From Collimonas arenae (GTDB taxonomy: Bacteria > Pseudomonadota > Gammaproteobacteria > Burkholderiales > Burkholderiaceae_D): a stretch of 64,000 bases of DNA. The notes below the pieces were generated by a model. The model worked only from the letters and a program-made list of their open reading frames with translations. It did not search any database and was not told the DNA's origin. Shown piece by piece: positions 34,352-44,891 of this stretch. Within the stretch, counting starts at the first letter, position 1, and every line of letters begins with the position of its first letter. Where the stretch lies: NCBI RefSeq assembly GCF_000786695.1, contig NZ_CP009962.1:5456001-5520000 (forward strand), written 5' to 3'. The position numbers and the translations under genes were made by a program.

Positions 34352-34693
34352 TCAATCCTGCTGGCTGAGATTGAATATCTGCGTCATCGGCACCCATTTC
34401 TCGCCGGCGGCAGTCCATGGCGTAGCGGCCTGGAATTGCCACATCAAAGCTTCCCATTCTTGCACCTTGGGGTTTACCTTGGCCGCGTGCGCCATGCGTT
34501 CCGGGCGATAAACGGCGTCATCGGTTTCCATCAGCATGACCAGCCGGGTGCCGAGACGATAGATTTCCATGCCGGTCACGCCATGCTGGCGCAGATGCGC
34601 CGCGATCTCGGGCCAGATCCGGCGGTGATATTGCTCATACTCTTGAATCAGGACTGGATCTTCTTTCAGGTCCAGCGCCAGGCAATAACGCAT
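34352..34693 (-). CDS. L-rhamnose/L-fucose mutarotase family protein (RhaM-like)
   Basis: 113 residues from MRYCLALDLKED, with the mutarotase fold markers EYEQYHRRIWPEI, YRLGTRLVMLMET and PWTAAGEKWVPM. RhaM interconverts anomers of L-rhamnose (related enzymes act on L-fucose). It is convergent with the RcsB-like gene (12 bp gap) and divergent from a GntR/FCD regulator. No sugar kinase or aldolase is in view, so its pathway is unknown. Family start at 34693 preferred to 34711. Confidence 0.85.
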   Translation of the reverse strand: MRYCLALDLKEDPVLIQEYEQYHRRIWPEIAAHLRQHGVTGMEIYRLGTRLVMLMETDDAVYRPERMAHAAKVNPKVQEWEALMWQFQAATPWTAAGEKWVPMTQIFNLSQQD

Positions 34694-35062
34694 ATCAGTT
34701 ACCTCAATCAACTAAGCGCACCGCTCACGTGCTTGCCACCCACATGGGTCTGGATGACAAGCGTCCGGTATAGAGGAAAAGCAAAGATTGCCCCCCGGTA
34801 TTCAATAAAGCCATTGCTCAGAGTGATACTGGTTGAATTTTTCTCTTGAAAAGGTTCATTGGCTGGACCAATATTACCATATGAAAAAACCCGCCAATCC
34901 TCGGCAATTCTGATTTATGTGCACTGACGAAACTTTTTAGCGATCCCGAGCAAGTGAAAGGTCCTTGTCTTTATCTAAAACAAGATAGGTCTCTGCCACT
35001 TCCGAATCGGCTTCCAGAGGTCTCGGCATGGCACAATATGAAAAATATCTTACCTTGCTGCC
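34694..35062. other. 369-bp divergent intergenic region
   Basis: Upstream region of the mutarotase (minus) and GntR/FCD regulator (plus). It is AT-rich and contains a CTTGT...ACAAG inverted repeat (about 34964-34984) that might be an operator for the GntR protein. Nothing else is evident. Confidence 0.35.
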
Positions 35063-35899
35063 ATGCCCATACAAGTTATCCACAACCGCCGCCTGTATCA
35101 ACAAATCGCCGATCAGTTGCGTGACATGATCGACCGCGGCGAATACGGTCCTGGCGGCAACCTGCCGCCCGAGCGGGAGCTAGCCAAGCAATTTGGCGTC
35201 AGCCGTACTTCGGTGCGGGAGGCGCTGATTGCCTTGGAAGTGATCGGAATTGTCAGCGTGCGGGTGGGTAACGGCGTGGTGGTGTTGCCGCGTGAAGAGC
35301 AGCCTTTAGCCGGAAATGAGCCAGAACCATCCACTCTTCAGCAAGCTGCGCGTCGCAGCGGCTGGGAAATCGACCCTGAACTCGACCTGGAAATCAGTCA
35401 TGAGGTAGATGACGAAATTCCGCCGTTCAAACTGCTACAGGCAAGGCGCCTGGTAGAGCCGGAAACCGCCGCCCTCGCCGCAATTAACGCCAGCGATGAA
35501 CAGCTGCACAGCATCGCCGAAGCCTATGCCCGCAATGTGGAAGATAACCGCAACGGTTCGCGCACCCATCCGGGCGACCGCCTGTTTCACATCCGTATCG
35601 CCGAGGCCAGCGGCAACCCCGCTTATCTGCTGCTGGTGAGCCATCTGCTGGGACGTAAGTACGGCATGATGTTCCAGCGCCTGCAAACGTTGTACACGTC
35701 GAAAGACATGCCGAACCGCTCAGAGCACGAACATCTGGTGATCCTGGAAGCGCTGCAGGCGCGCGACGCCGTCGCCGCCCGCAAGGCGATGCGGGCGCAC
35801 ATGGACTCGGTGGTGAAGATTTTCTCGCGGTCGGTGCCCGAGCAAAGTATTAAATATCAACCGGATCCACCTCCAGAGACCACTTCGCGCGCGTCTTGA
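35063..35899 (+). CDS. GntR-family regulator, FCD (FadR) subfamily
   Basis: 278 residues: N-terminal winged helix ([21 protein letters not shown], in part; [22 protein letters not shown]) and a C-terminal all-helical FCD domain with metal-binding residues in the [10 protein letters not shown] and [12 protein letters not shown] motifs. FCD proteins sense sugar acids or other carboxylates. The mutarotase is divergent from it and may be a target. Its 3' end overlaps the convergent priA by 50 bp; both ends look genuine. Confidence 0.9.
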   Translation: MPIQVIHNRRLYQQIADQLRDMIDRGEYGPGGNLPPERELAKQFGVSRTSVREALIALEVIGIVSVRVGNGVVVLPREEQPLAGNEPEPSTLQQAARRSGWEIDPELDLEISHEVDDEIPPFKLLQARRLVEPETAALAAINASDEQLHSIAEAYARNVEDNRNGSRTHPGDRLFHIRIAEASGNPAYLLLVSHLLGRKYGMMFQRLQTLYTSKDMPNRSEHEHLVILEALQARDAVAARKAMRAHMDSVVKIFSRSVPEQSIKYQPDPPPETTSRAS

Positions 35900-37892
35900 T
35901 CTGGCGCAGTTGAGCCATCCAGTCAGTCAGAAAAGCTTGCAAACCCGGACGCGACGGACACTCGATCAGCAATTGCGCGCGGTCGACGTTGGCTACCCGC
36001 GTCATGGTCATCGGAATCGGATCATGTATCGTGATGCCGGCGTGCTCGATACAGTGCGCTGCCTGTTGCAGAAACTCAATTGCCGTTTCCAGCTCTTTGG
36101 CTTCCGCCCGTAACAAGGCCTGGTAGATATATGGCGGCAAGCAGGCTTGCTCGCGTTCTTCCAGCAGCGAACTGGCAAAGTGGTCGTAATCGTGGGCGAT
36201 CACGGCTGCATACAACGGATGCTGCGGATAGCGAGTCTGGATCAGCACTTCACTGGGGCTACCGCCCTCCTTCTGTGCAGCACGGCCGGCGCGCCCCGCT
36301 ACCTGCATCAATTGCGCAAACAACCTCTCGCTGGCGCGATAGTCGTGCGAAAACAGCGCAGTATCCGGATTCAGGATGCCCACCAGCGTCAAATTCTTGA
36401 AATCATGTCCTTTGGCGACCATCTGGGTACCGATCAGGATATCGACTTCGCCGTTGTGGACGCTGTCGAAAGCAATCTGCGCACTCCCTTTGCGCCGAGT
36501 TGAATCGGCGTCGATGCGCAGCACTCGCGCTTCCGGAAACATGACTTTCAAGCCCTCTTCCAGTCTTTGCGTGCCGCGTCCCAGCGGTTGCAAATCAACG
36601 TTGCCGCACGTCGGACAGGATTTCGGGATGCGCAACTCCAGGCTGCAATGATGGCAACGCAGCCGATGCTCGGGTTTGTGCAACACCATGAAAGAAGTGC
36701 AGCGGGTGCAATTGCTGACCCAACCACAGGCATCGCAGGCAATAACCGGCGCATAACCGCGGCGGTTCAGGAACAGCAAGGATTGTTCGCCGTGCTCCAG
36801 CCTTTGCTTGAGTGCGCTGACCAGCATTGAAGTCAGGCCTTCGCTTGGTTTGTCGCGCTCCATGTCGATCCGGCGCACCTTCGGCAAAACAGCGTCTTTG
36901 ACCGCGCGCTCACGTAGTTCCAGTTTTTTATAGCGGCCGGATTGCGCGTGATGCCAAGTCTCCAGCGACGGCGTAGCCGAACCCAGCACGATCGGAATGC
37001 TTAATTGATGGGCACGCCATACCGCCAGGTCGCGCGCCGAATAGCGCAGGCCTTCCTGCTGCTTGTAAGAAGGGTCGTGCTCCTCGTCGATAACAATCAG
37101 CTTCAGGTGCGGCAAGGATGCCAGGACTGCCAGCCGGGTACCCAGGATAATCCGCGCCTGCCCCAGATGTGCCGCCAGCCAGTGGCGCATGCGTTCACCT
37201 TCGGCCAGGCCGCTATGCAAAGTCGCCACCATGACGCCGGGAAACCGGGCCCGGATATTCCCTTCCAGTTGCGGCGTCAGGTTGATTTCCGGCACCAGGA
37301 TCAGGATTTGCGACTGGTTCTCAGCGCCACCTTCGTCATGCGCCAGGATCTGCGCAGCCGCCTGCAAATAGACTTCGGTCTTGCCGCTGCCTGTAACGCC
37401 GTACAGCAAAGTTGGCGCAAAACCGCGAGCGCCGGCAATTGCATCGGCCGCCTGTTGCTGGGCCGGATTAAGCCGCGCCACGTCGATCGGCGTGGCGTCG
37501 TGCACAGCTTCGGTTTGCTGCAGCTTTTTCAAACCGCGATCCAGGGCCACCGGTTTCAGCGCACGCAGGTTTTTCGGCAAACCCGGCAACGCCACTTCGC
37601 CCAGTGGCCGTTGGTAATAATCGGCGGCAAAACGACACAGCGCCAGCCATTGCACCGATAAAGGCGGCAGTTGATGACGCACGGCTTGTACGTTTTTCAA
37701 TTTATCGGCAGGAACGTCGCTTTCATCGCTCAAGCCCACGATCATGCCGACCACTTCACGCCGGGCGAACGATAGCTGCACCAACTGGCCAACGCGCGGC
37801 AGAGGCTCGCTGTCGTCACTGGCTTGCCAGCGATAATCGAAGCTGCTATCGAGGGGGGTATCGAGGACGATTTGGAGAATGCTTTGTTTCAC
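35850..37892 (-). CDS. priA: Primosomal helicase PriA
   Basis: 680 residues (E. coli 732). N-terminal DNA-binding wing ([19 protein letters not shown], in part), Walker [16 protein letters not shown] box [11 protein letters not shown], a zinc-binding set (CDACGW...CTRC...CHHC...CPTCG, here shown as separate motifs) and C-terminal helicase motifs ([19 protein letters not shown]). PriA restarts stalled replication forks. The gene is followed upstream by an AT-rich gap containing DnaA boxes. Confidence 0.96.
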   Translation of the reverse strand: MKQSILQIVLDTPLDSSFDYRWQASDDSEPLPRVGQLVQLSFARREVVGMIVGLSDESDVPADKLKNVQAVRHQLPPLSVQWLALCRFAADYYQRPLGEVALPGLPKNLRALKPVALDRGLKKLQQTEAVHDATPIDVARLNPAQQQAADAIAGARGFAPTLLYGVTGSGKTEVYLQAAAQILAHDEGGAENQSQILILVPEINLTPQLEGNIRARFPGVMVATLHSGLAEGERMRHWLAAHLGQARIILGTRLAVLASLPHLKLIVIDEEHDPSYKQQEGLRYSARDLAVWRAHQLSIPIVLGSATPSLETWHHAQSGRYKKLELRERAVKDAVLPKVRRIDMERDKPSEGLTSMLVSALKQRLEHGEQSLLFLNRRGYAPVIACDACGWVSNCTRCTSFMVLHKPEHRLRCHHCSLELRIPKSCPTCGNVDLQPLGRGTQRLEEGLKVMFPEARVLRIDADSTRRKGSAQIAFDSVHNGEVDILIGTQMVAKGHDFKNLTLVGILNPDTALFSHDYRASERLFAQLMQVAGRAGRAAQKEGGSPSEVLIQTRYPQHPLYAAVIAHDYDHFASSLLEEREQACLPPYIYQALLRAEAKELETAIEFLQQAAHCIEHAGITIHDPIPMTMTRVANVDRAQLLIECPSRPGLQAFLTDWMAQLRQIKTRAKWSLEVDPVDI

Positions 37893-38723
37893 GAACTTAA
37901 TGTGATTCCCGAGGAAATTGGCTAACTATCGGTTTCATAAGTGCTTTTAAAACTAACTGAATTTTCTGTGGATAACTTTGTGGACAACGTCAGCTAAACA
38001 AGGGGAAAGCGCCTGTTTACGGGGCATTCAGGCCGATGGTCAAATAAAATTAAAAATAAAAGTCCTTTTAAATCAAAGGCTTAATTTATGCGCAGTGAAC
38101 AGCAAAAATTTTCTCTGCAATTTAAAAATAGCCTTGCAGAAACAAAAATATGTGCATAACTAAATTCAAAATGTGCCAAAACGGAGCACCAACAGGTAAC
38201 AATCAGATCGATATTCGAAACCGGCTCAGTGCACCATCATGTCGCTTTTTCTGTGAAATTTATCCAGCTACGTATCGGCAAAATTGGTGCCGTGTCAACT
38301 CTAGCCAAATCGCTATTACTACAATTTCCCAAGATTCTACTTAATGTAAAACATTAGGAAGTGCCCTAAGCGTCGGTTTCATAAGCGCTTTTCAAATTAT
38401 CCACAATGTCTGTGGATAACTTTGTGGGTAACCCACTCTTGACAGGCTGCAGACTCATATTTGACGCGGGTTTCATTAAATTGCCTAAACTAAAAGCAGA
38501 AAATAAACCGTTAAAAATCAAATACTTACAAAACACAATCAAGTCGTAAAATAAAAATATCTATATAAATAATTACCGTGGTGCAGCAGATTTATTTTGT
38601 GCATAACTAGTCGCTATTGATATCCGTGGCAGCATCGAATGTGTTATGTGTTTCACTTTGTAACAGTCGATTTTTCCACACGAAAATCAAAATCCCGCGG
38701 TGCCGGTCCTATGCGCGTAGGCC
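37893..38723. other. AT-rich DnaA-box cluster between priA and hemE (candidate origin-like locus)
   Basis: 831 bp without a gene. Five sites match TTATNCACA: 37967-37975, 38151-38159, 38397-38405, 38411-38419 and 38598-38606. A TTTTCCACA site lies at 38672-38680, and two near-matches at 37979 and 38423. Two 59-bp copies (37930-37988 and 38374-38432), offset 444 bp, each hold a box. AT-rich stretches occur at 38041-38070 and 38500-38590. The pattern fits a replication origin, a DnaA titration site or a DnaA-controlled promoter. Confidence 0.7.
37930..38432. repeat. 59-bp direct repeat with DnaA boxes, two copies
   Basis: Copies at 37930-37988 and 38374-38432 share CGGTTTCATAAG, a TTTT tract and TCTGTGGATAACTTTGTGG, with scattered differences in between. 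Copy 2 has an extra TTATCCACA at 38397-38405. Confidence 0.8.
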
Positions 38724-39803
38724 CTACGTGCGTATCTTGCGGCTGACTTCATGGACCGCATCGACCATCACGGCCACCGATTCTGGCGGCGTAAATTGCG
38801 AAATCCCGTGGCCCAGGTTGAAGACGTGGCCATTGCCAGCTTGCGGCGCACCGTATGCATTGAGCAAACGGCTGACTTCGCCACGGATTTGTTCAGGATT
38901 GGCAAACAGCACCGCAGGATCGAGGTTGCCTTGCAAGGCAACGCGCTGGCCGATGCGATCGCGTGCTTCAGCCAGATTGACCGTCCAGTCGAGACCGACG
39001 GCATCGGCGCCGATGTCGGCAATTTGTTCCAGCCACAGGCCGCCACCCTTGGTAAACACAATCGCCGGAATCGGCACACCATCTTTCTCTCGCTTCAGCT
39101 GCGACACCACCTGGCGCATGTAATTCAGCGAAAACTCTTGATAAGCGCCATCCGCCAGCGCTCCGCCCCACGAATCGAAAATCATGACGGCCTGTGCGCC
39201 AGCGTCGATTTGCGCATTTAGATAAGCCGCCACGGCCGCGGCGTTGGTGCTGAGCACGTGATGCATCAGGTCCGGGCGGTTGTACAGCATGGTCTTCACC
39301 GTATGGAATTCGCGCGAGCCCTGGCCTTCCACCATGTAGCAAGCCAGCGTCCACGGGCTGCCGGCAAAGCCGATCAGCGGCACCCGGCCATTCAGCTCTG
39401 TGCGGATTTGCGTTACGGCCTTGAATACGTAATCGAGCTTTTCCAGATCCGGAGATTGCAGGGCCATCACGTCTTTTTCATCGCGCAACGGCCGTTCGAA
39501 CTTGGGACCTTCGCCATCGGCAAAATACAATCCCAGCCCCATCGCGTCCGGCACCGTCAGAATGTCGGAAAACAAGATAGCGGCATCCAGCGGGAAACGG
39601 TCTAGCGGTTGCAGCGTCACTTCGGTGGCGTAATCCGGATTGGTCGCCAAGCCCATGAAAGACCCCGCACGGCTGCGGGTTTTACGGTATTCCGGCAGAT
39701 AACGACCGGCCTGACGCATCAGCCACAGTGGCGTGTATTCAGTCGGCTGGCGCAACAGCGCACGCAGGAAGGTATCGTTTTTCAGAGGGGCGAATTGCGA
39801 CAT
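38724..39803 (-). CDS. hemE: Uroporphyrinogen decarboxylase
   Basis: 359 residues with the HemE signatures [16 protein letters not shown] near residue 24 and [16 protein letters not shown] near 140. It decarboxylates the four acetate side chains of uroporphyrinogen III in haem synthesis. The start at the ATG 39803 ([17 protein letters not shown]) fits the family; the upstream frame to 39848 does not. It sits just after the DnaA-box gap, and priA is next on the same strand. Confidence 0.96.
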   Translation of the reverse strand: MSQFAPLKNDTFLRALLRQPTEYTPLWLMRQAGRYLPEYRKTRSRAGSFMGLATNPDYATEVTLQPLDRFPLDAAILFSDILTVPDAMGLGLYFADGEGPKFERPLRDEKDVMALQSPDLEKLDYVFKAVTQIRTELNGRVPLIGFAGSPWTLACYMVEGQGSREFHTVKTMLYNRPDLMHHVLSTNAAAVAAYLNAQIDAGAQAVMIFDSWGGALADGAYQEFSLNYMRQVVSQLKREKDGVPIPAIVFTKGGGLWLEQIADIGADAVGLDWTVNLAEARDRIGQRVALQGNLDPAVLFANPEQIRGEVSRLLNAYGAPQAGNGHVFNLGHGISQFTPPESVAVMVDAVHEVSRKIRT

Positions 39804-40572
39804 GAGAGAGGACCAATGCTTGTGATAACACCTTATTATCTCATCCAAAGCTTAGGCTACGGTGATGCTTTGAATACACCCAGTATTTATTCCCGACCAA
39901 CTTTTCCCAACTACTCTTTCGTACGTCGCTTGAAACTCCCGAATTCCTAGGTATTTTTGAAGCCTTAGCACCCTAAATACTGAACATGCGGGTACCAATA
40001 TCAAGCCCATATTTGGGCAACCTGCGGTAGACGAACTCAAGCGATCATATCGGTTCTTGGCCGCAAAGTAGCGGCCATCCAAGCAAGCGCTGAGCTAAGC
40101 ATTCCTTATACAAAATTCTGGATGACATATAGCGTTTTTGCGGGTTCACGCCAACGCAGCGCAAAACGACAAATTAAAGATCTGGCAAAGGTAGAGAGCA
40201 GCATGTTTCTTCGGCATTCTTCAACGTGCCCAAACTCGTTATCGATTTCGTTGTACTCGCTCGAATAGCATTCATCGATGCGCACCACGCGCATTTCTTC
40301 AACGATCACACCGTTCATTTAAGTTGGCAGCCTCTCTGCAATTAGGCGTATCTCGGTTCGAGAAACATAGATCAGTCATGCCTTATAGACATAAATAATC
40401 CTCTCCGCATATATTAATAAAAAAATAACACTATTCGCTAACCCAATCATTCAAACGAGCCACTATAGCGAAACCAGTAAAAAAACATGTTGAACCTAAA
40501 ACCAAGTGCGCTGAGTTCAACAGCCGACATTTGGCACTAACGCATGAAATTGATAACCTTGAAGGCGCCCAC
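39804..40572. other. 769-bp low-GC gap between hemE and the arginine-type module
   Basis: It is AT-rich and has no recognisable gene. A 70-codon minus-strand frame at 40106-40318 (start MNGVIVEEMRVVRIDECYSS) has no family match and no clear context; it may be a remnant or chance. The right end contains the promoter region of the following operon. The base composition differs from flanking housekeeping genes. Confidence 0.45.
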
Positions 40573-41166
40573 ATGAAACAAAAAGAGACATTTTTTGAAA
40601 ATCGGGTCTTAAACCAACTCGCGCTCGACCAAGTCGAAGTACAACGGCGTCCCTTAACTCGCGAGGAGGCGATCAAAATTGCGCAACAAATAAATGACTC
40701 TCCAACAATTACCGGCTACAGCTTGAGTGAATGGGCCGGTCGGCGCGATACGTTCGTATTGTTGCGCCGATCCACCAACAAATTATGCGGTGCGCTACTG
40801 GCCCATCACATGCTCGGGAATTGGTGCGAAATTGCGGTCGTGTTTATCGAACGTGAATATCGCCGCAATGGCTATGGAAAGTATCTATTCGAAACCAGTT
40901 TGCGAACCTTAAGCTACTCCCACAAAAAGCATTTGCTATTTTTCTCCCGTCCGGCGATGGAAAAAATGGCACGCGATGCTGGCTTCCAGGTCTATGAATC
41001 CGAACATGATTTTGTTCAAAAACAACCATTGCGTTGGTTATTCATAAAATTCTTCTACAAAGTCCAATGGCTGTCGAATTTCTATCGGATCAGAGAATTA
41101 CTGAGAAAAAAACGTGAATTCGGAAGCAAGTTCCACTTCAAAATCGCAGTTCTACACCCAGAGTAA
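40573..41166 (+). CDS. GNAT-family N-acetyltransferase
   Basis: 197 residues from the ATG 40573 (MKQKETFFENRV); a TTG at 40531 is possible. GNAT core is visible: LLRRSTNKLCGALLAHHML, then VVFIEREYRRNGYGKYLFETSL with the acetyl-CoA pyrophosphate loop R-x-x-G-x-G/A. The C-terminal 50 residues are basic. First gene of a low-GC unit with argH, an EamA exporter and argG, so the acceptor may be the guanidino or amino group of an arginine-like product. That is inference. Confidence 0.78.
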   Translation: MKQKETFFENRVLNQLALDQVEVQRRPLTREEAIKIAQQINDSPTITGYSLSEWAGRRDTFVLLRRSTNKLCGALLAHHMLGNWCEIAVVFIEREYRRNGYGKYLFETSLRTLSYSHKKHLLFFSRPAMEKMARDAGFQVYESEHDFVQKQPLRWLFIKFFYKVQWLSNFYRIRELLRKKREFGSKFHFKIAVLHPE

Positions 41167-41241
41167 ACGTCGCTCTGTGCACGTTCTCTTTTCCACACAA
41201 CACTTTTTTAATTCTAAGAGATTCTTCAGGAGCATCTAATC

Positions 41242-42693
41242 ATGAACGATATCCAACTAGTACCAAGCGAAGTACCCAGCAAGGCCAATCCGCTCTGGGG
41301 TGGTCGCTTCAATGAAGGCGCTAGCGAACTACTTAAGGAAATCAATTCCTCCGTTCATTTCGACAAACGTTTGGCTTTGCAAGATATCGCTGGATCAATC
41401 GCCCACGCTGAAATGCTCGCCTTTTGCGGAGTGCTGGGGGTACATGAGGTAAAAATCATCATTTCCGGATTGCACAAAATAAAACTAGAAATCGAAACCG
41501 GCATATTCGTGTTCGACTCGGCTCTTGAGGATGTACATATGAATGTTGAGTCACGGTTACATGTAATTGTCGGGCCAGTAGCAGGACGCTTGCATACCGG
41601 CCGTTCACGCAACGATCAGGTCGCTGTAGACACAAAGATGTGGGTACGTGACGCAACTGATCGACTGGATGCATTGTTGTACCAGCTGATAGAAATCATC
41701 GTCGAGCAAGCCAACAATCACTATGCACATGCTATGCCAGGTTTCACTCATATGCAGTGCGCGCAGCCGGTAACGTTGGGACATCACCTGCTCGCATACG
41801 GTGAAATGTTTTTCCGAGATCGTGATCGTCTGCTGGATGCTCGCAGGCGCTTGAACGAGTCCCCATTAGGTGCCGCGGCTTTAGCTGGTACCAGTTATCC
41901 AATCAATCCAGTGCAAACGGCACATACATTAGGCTTTGATCGACCAACACGCAATTCGTTAGATGCCGTTTCTGATCGTGACTTCGTACTTGACTACATG
42001 ATGACTGCCGCCACAATGGCAATGCATATGTCTCGCCTGGCGGAAGAACTCGTTATCTGGAGTAGCCCCCAATTTGATTTCGCTCACTTACCAGAAAATC
42101 TAACTGCGGGTTCATCAATCATGCCTCAAAAACGCAATCCGGATACGGCTGAATTGGTGCGCGCTAAATCTGGCCGGGTGTTCGGCAACTTGATGGCATT
42201 GCTAGCGGTACTGAAGGGTCTCCCACTTGCCTACAGCCGCGATATGCAAGAGGACAAAGAAGCCTTATTTGATAGCGCGGACACAGTGGAGCTATGCGTT
42301 CGCGCAACCACTGCAATGTTGGCCGGAATTACTATCAACCTCCCTAAGATGAAGAACGATGCCACTTTAGGAAATAGTAGCGCCACTGATCTCGCAGATT
42401 GGCTAGTTCGAGAACAGAAGATCTCGTTTCGAGAAAGTCACGGCATAGTTGGCAATCTGGTCAAGTGGCTCGAAGAACGGGGTAAAGAATTGCAAGGCGT
42501 CACCCAAATAGAACTAGCCAGCTTCGATCCTCGCTTCGATCAACGTGCGGCTGATGTGCTAAATGTAAATCATGCGATTGCTAGCCGCAATTCCTTTGGA
42601 GGAACAGCACCAGAACGTGTGAAAACAGCCGCAGCCACGTTACATCAGCTTAACGCCAGTCTTGCCACCAACAAATTGAAGAGTGCATGCTAA
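41242..42693 (+). CDS. argH: Argininosuccinate lyase family
   Basis: 483 residues. Family signature TAGSSIMPQKRNPDTAE near residue 290, DVHMNVES near 95, GRLHTGRSRNDQVAVD near 115 and GFTHMQCAQPV near 170 are all intact, so it should cleave argininosuccinate or a related adduct to fumarate and a guanidine. An additional N-terminal 15 residues precede KANPLWGGRF. It is low in GC and placed with a GNAT, an exporter and argG, unlike a dispersed housekeeping argH. Confidence 0.9.
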   Translation: MNDIQLVPSEVPSKANPLWGGRFNEGASELLKEINSSVHFDKRLALQDIAGSIAHAEMLAFCGVLGVHEVKIIISGLHKIKLEIETGIFVFDSALEDVHMNVESRLHVIVGPVAGRLHTGRSRNDQVAVDTKMWVRDATDRLDALLYQLIEIIVEQANNHYAHAMPGFTHMQCAQPVTLGHHLLAYGEMFFRDRDRLLDARRRLNESPLGAAALAGTSYPINPVQTAHTLGFDRPTRNSLDAVSDRDFVLDYMMTAATMAMHMSRLAEELVIWSSPQFDFAHLPENLTAGSSIMPQKRNPDTAELVRAKSGRVFGNLMALLAVLKGLPLAYSRDMQEDKEALFDSADTVELCVRATTAMLAGITINLPKMKNDATLGNSSATDLADWLVREQKISFRESHGIVGNLVKWLEERGKELQGVTQIELASFDPRFDQRAADVLNVNHAIASRNSFGGTAPERVKTAAATLHQLNASLATNKLKSAC

Positions 42694-43640
42694 AGCCCCG
42701 CGTAATGGGCATTGCTTGGCGGCGCAACGTAGCCGTATTTGTCCTGATCTGGATTGCGGCGACCTGGGGCCTGATGTTTGCACCGATCAAAATTGCTGTC
42801 GGCGAGATACCCGTCGCTGGCTTCCTTCTGCTACGTTTGGCGTATGCATTATGTTTTTTGATCCCATTAGTGCTGTGGCAACGCTGCAAACGTCCGTCGT
42901 CCCCCATCTCGTCAAACAATGATTTGACTAAGTGGCTATATGGCATCGGCGCAGGCGTAGTATTGTTTCTAATCTACTATCTGCAAACTGCCGGTCTCGT
43001 TGAAACGACTTCCGGTACCGCCGGGTTCATCACTGGCCTAACTGTTGTGTTTATCCCGCTAATAACGTCTGTGTTGGAGCGAAAATGGCCCAGCCCGATC
43101 CTATGTGCAATTGCGCTGCTGGCGACAATCGGACTAGTCATCGCCTCGGTGGATTCACAAAAAGACACAGAATTGTTCCGCATTGGAAAAGGTGAGGTCT
43201 TGCTTTTCGTCGGAGCATTCTTTAATGCCTTACATATTGTAATCATGGCAGAAGGCGTGCGTCGTATCAAAGGACCATCCTTCATTACGATACAAGTTTT
43301 CATTTGCGCGATGCTGGCTTACTTCATTTTGCCGACAGACCTAACTTCAATACTGCTTTATTCACCTACGATCCATGCAATTGCATTCTTCTGCGGTTTT
43401 TATGTAATCGGCTTATTGCTGGTCATTCAAACATGGGCTCAACGACAAGTAACTCCTTTCGTTGTCGGAATGCTCTTCAATCTCGAACCACTGTTTGCCG
43501 TTGCGGGTGGAGCACTAATATTGGGTGAGGTGACTTCACGACATCAAGTATTGGGTTTCTCTATCATGCTCGCAGCGATTATGTGGGCCCATTTTCTCGG
43601 TTCTGAGCATCCGGTGTCAGAGAAAAAAATTCCGGCCTGA
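42687..43640 (+). CDS. EamA/DMT-family transporter
   Basis: 317 residues with ten predicted helices in two EamA repeats (for example TWGLMFAPIKIAVGE near residue 25, SGTAGFITGLTVVF near 110 and RQVTPFVVGMLFNLEPLFAV near 255). Drug/metabolite transporters of this type usually export amino acids or small metabolites. The ATG overlaps the argH stop by 7 bp, so the two are coupled; export of the module's product is the natural guess. Confidence 0.9.
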   Translation: MLKPRVMGIAWRRNVAVFVLIWIAATWGLMFAPIKIAVGEIPVAGFLLLRLAYALCFLIPLVLWQRCKRPSSPISSNNDLTKWLYGIGAGVVLFLIYYLQTAGLVETTSGTAGFITGLTVVFIPLITSVLERKWPSPILCAIALLATIGLVIASVDSQKDTELFRIGKGEVLLFVGAFFNALHIVIMAEGVRRIKGPSFITIQVFICAMLAYFILPTDLTSILLYSPTIHAIAFFCGFYVIGLLLVIQTWAQRQVTPFVVGMLFNLEPLFAVAGGALILGEVTSRHQVLGFSIMLAAIMWAHFLGSEHPVSEKKIPA

Positions 43641-43685
43641 GTCACTCAGTCTTCACTTTTTCTGTTTTATAAAAAAGGAATTTTA

Positions 43686-44885
43686 ATGAAGCCAAATGAT
43701 CATGTTGTCCTCGCCTATTCCGGCGGTGTCGATACTACTGCCTGCATTCCATATCTGCGGCAAGAAATGAATTGTCAGTTCATTGTTGCAATGACCGCTG
43801 ACCTCGGCCAAGGCGACGAACTCGAACCAATTCGTCAGAAAGCGTTACAGGCTGGGGCAGATATTGCGGTGGTCGTCGACGCAAAAGATCGTTTCGTAAG
43901 AGAATACGGCTTCCCGGCTGTCATGGCCAATGCAATGTATGACTTACAGTATCCTCTATCTTCCGCTCTGGGCCGACCCTTGATAGGCGACTTGCTTGTG
44001 CAGACTGCGAACGAGTTTGGTTGTGGTGCGGTGGCACATGGTTGCACGGGAAAGGGCAATGACCAGATTCGAATGGATCTGACCGTGGCGCTACTAGCCC
44101 CTGAATTAAAAATTCTCGCTCCGGCACGAGAATGGGGATTCAGCCGGTCCGAAACCATCGCATATTCTGAGCGCTTTGGCATTTCTTCGCATGTAACAAA
44201 AGAAAAGCCATGGGCGATCGATCTGAATATTTTAGGTCGGAATATTGAAGCAGGCTTGATCGAAGATCTCCAATGGGAGCCAACTGAAGAAGTCTGGAAT
44301 CTGACGAGCGCAATAGAAAATACCCCCTCTCAACCAGAGTACATAACTATTCACTTTGAGCGAGGAATTCCTGTTGCGCTTGATGGTAAGAAAATGTCGC
44401 CATTGAATTTGATGGAACAACTCAATACGGTGGGTGGTCGTCATGGAATAGGAAGAGTTGACATGATAGAAAACCGCGTCGTCGGCATCAAATCCAGAGA
44501 GCTATATGAGGTTCCTGGCCAACAGATTCTCATACAAGCCCATCGCGATTTGGAGAATCTGGTACTACCTCCGGACCTACTGACCCAAAAGAGCGCTTTA
44601 GAAATTACCTATAGCCGAATGATCTACGAAGGCCTTTGGTATAGCCCATTGAAACTTGCAATTGACGCATTCATTCTGTTCACTCAACAAAACGTCACGG
44701 GCGAGATTCGGTTAAAGCTGTACAAAGGCAATTCAAAAGTTGTCACCCGCAAAGCACCAAAGTCAATGTACCGTCATGAGCTTGTTACTTACGATAGCAA
44801 TTGCACTTTCAATCAAAGCAGCGCGGAGGGCTTCATCGACATCTTCAGCTTGCCAAGCCGTATTTGGAGCCGTGTAAATGCTTGA
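43686..44885 (+). CDS. argG: Argininosuccinate synthase, cyanobacterial-type
   Basis: 399 residues. The PP-loop reads AYSGGVDTTACIPYL (residues 10-24), with TADLGQGDELEPIRQKAL, VAHGCTGKGNDQ, LAPAREWGFSRSETIAY and RHGIGRVDMIENRVVGIKSRE following. The SGGV...CIPYL form and GDELEPIR match cyanobacterial/plant-type enzymes rather than the SGGLDTSV form I expect in Burkholderiales. It joins citrulline-like and Asp-like substrates with ATP. Low GC, ribosome site AAAAAAGGAATTTTA, last gene of the unit. Confidence 0.88.
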   Translation: MKPNDHVVLAYSGGVDTTACIPYLRQEMNCQFIVAMTADLGQGDELEPIRQKALQAGADIAVVVDAKDRFVREYGFPAVMANAMYDLQYPLSSALGRPLIGDLLVQTANEFGCGAVAHGCTGKGNDQIRMDLTVALLAPELKILAPAREWGFSRSETIAYSERFGISSHVTKEKPWAIDLNILGRNIEAGLIEDLQWEPTEEVWNLTSAIENTPSQPEYITIHFERGIPVALDGKKMSPLNLMEQLNTVGGRHGIGRVDMIENRVVGIKSRELYEVPGQQILIQAHRDLENLVLPPDLLTQKSALEITYSRMIYEGLWYSPLKLAIDAFILFTQQNVTGEIRLKLYKGNSKVVTRKAPKSMYRHELVTYDSNCTFNQSSAEGFIDIFSLPSRIWSRVNA

Positions 44886-44891
44886 GTTGGC

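Noticed and set aside
40106-40318. 70-codon minus-strand frame in the hemE/GNAT gap
   Set aside because: No family match, no ribosome site of note and no neighbours; kept only as a comment on the gap.
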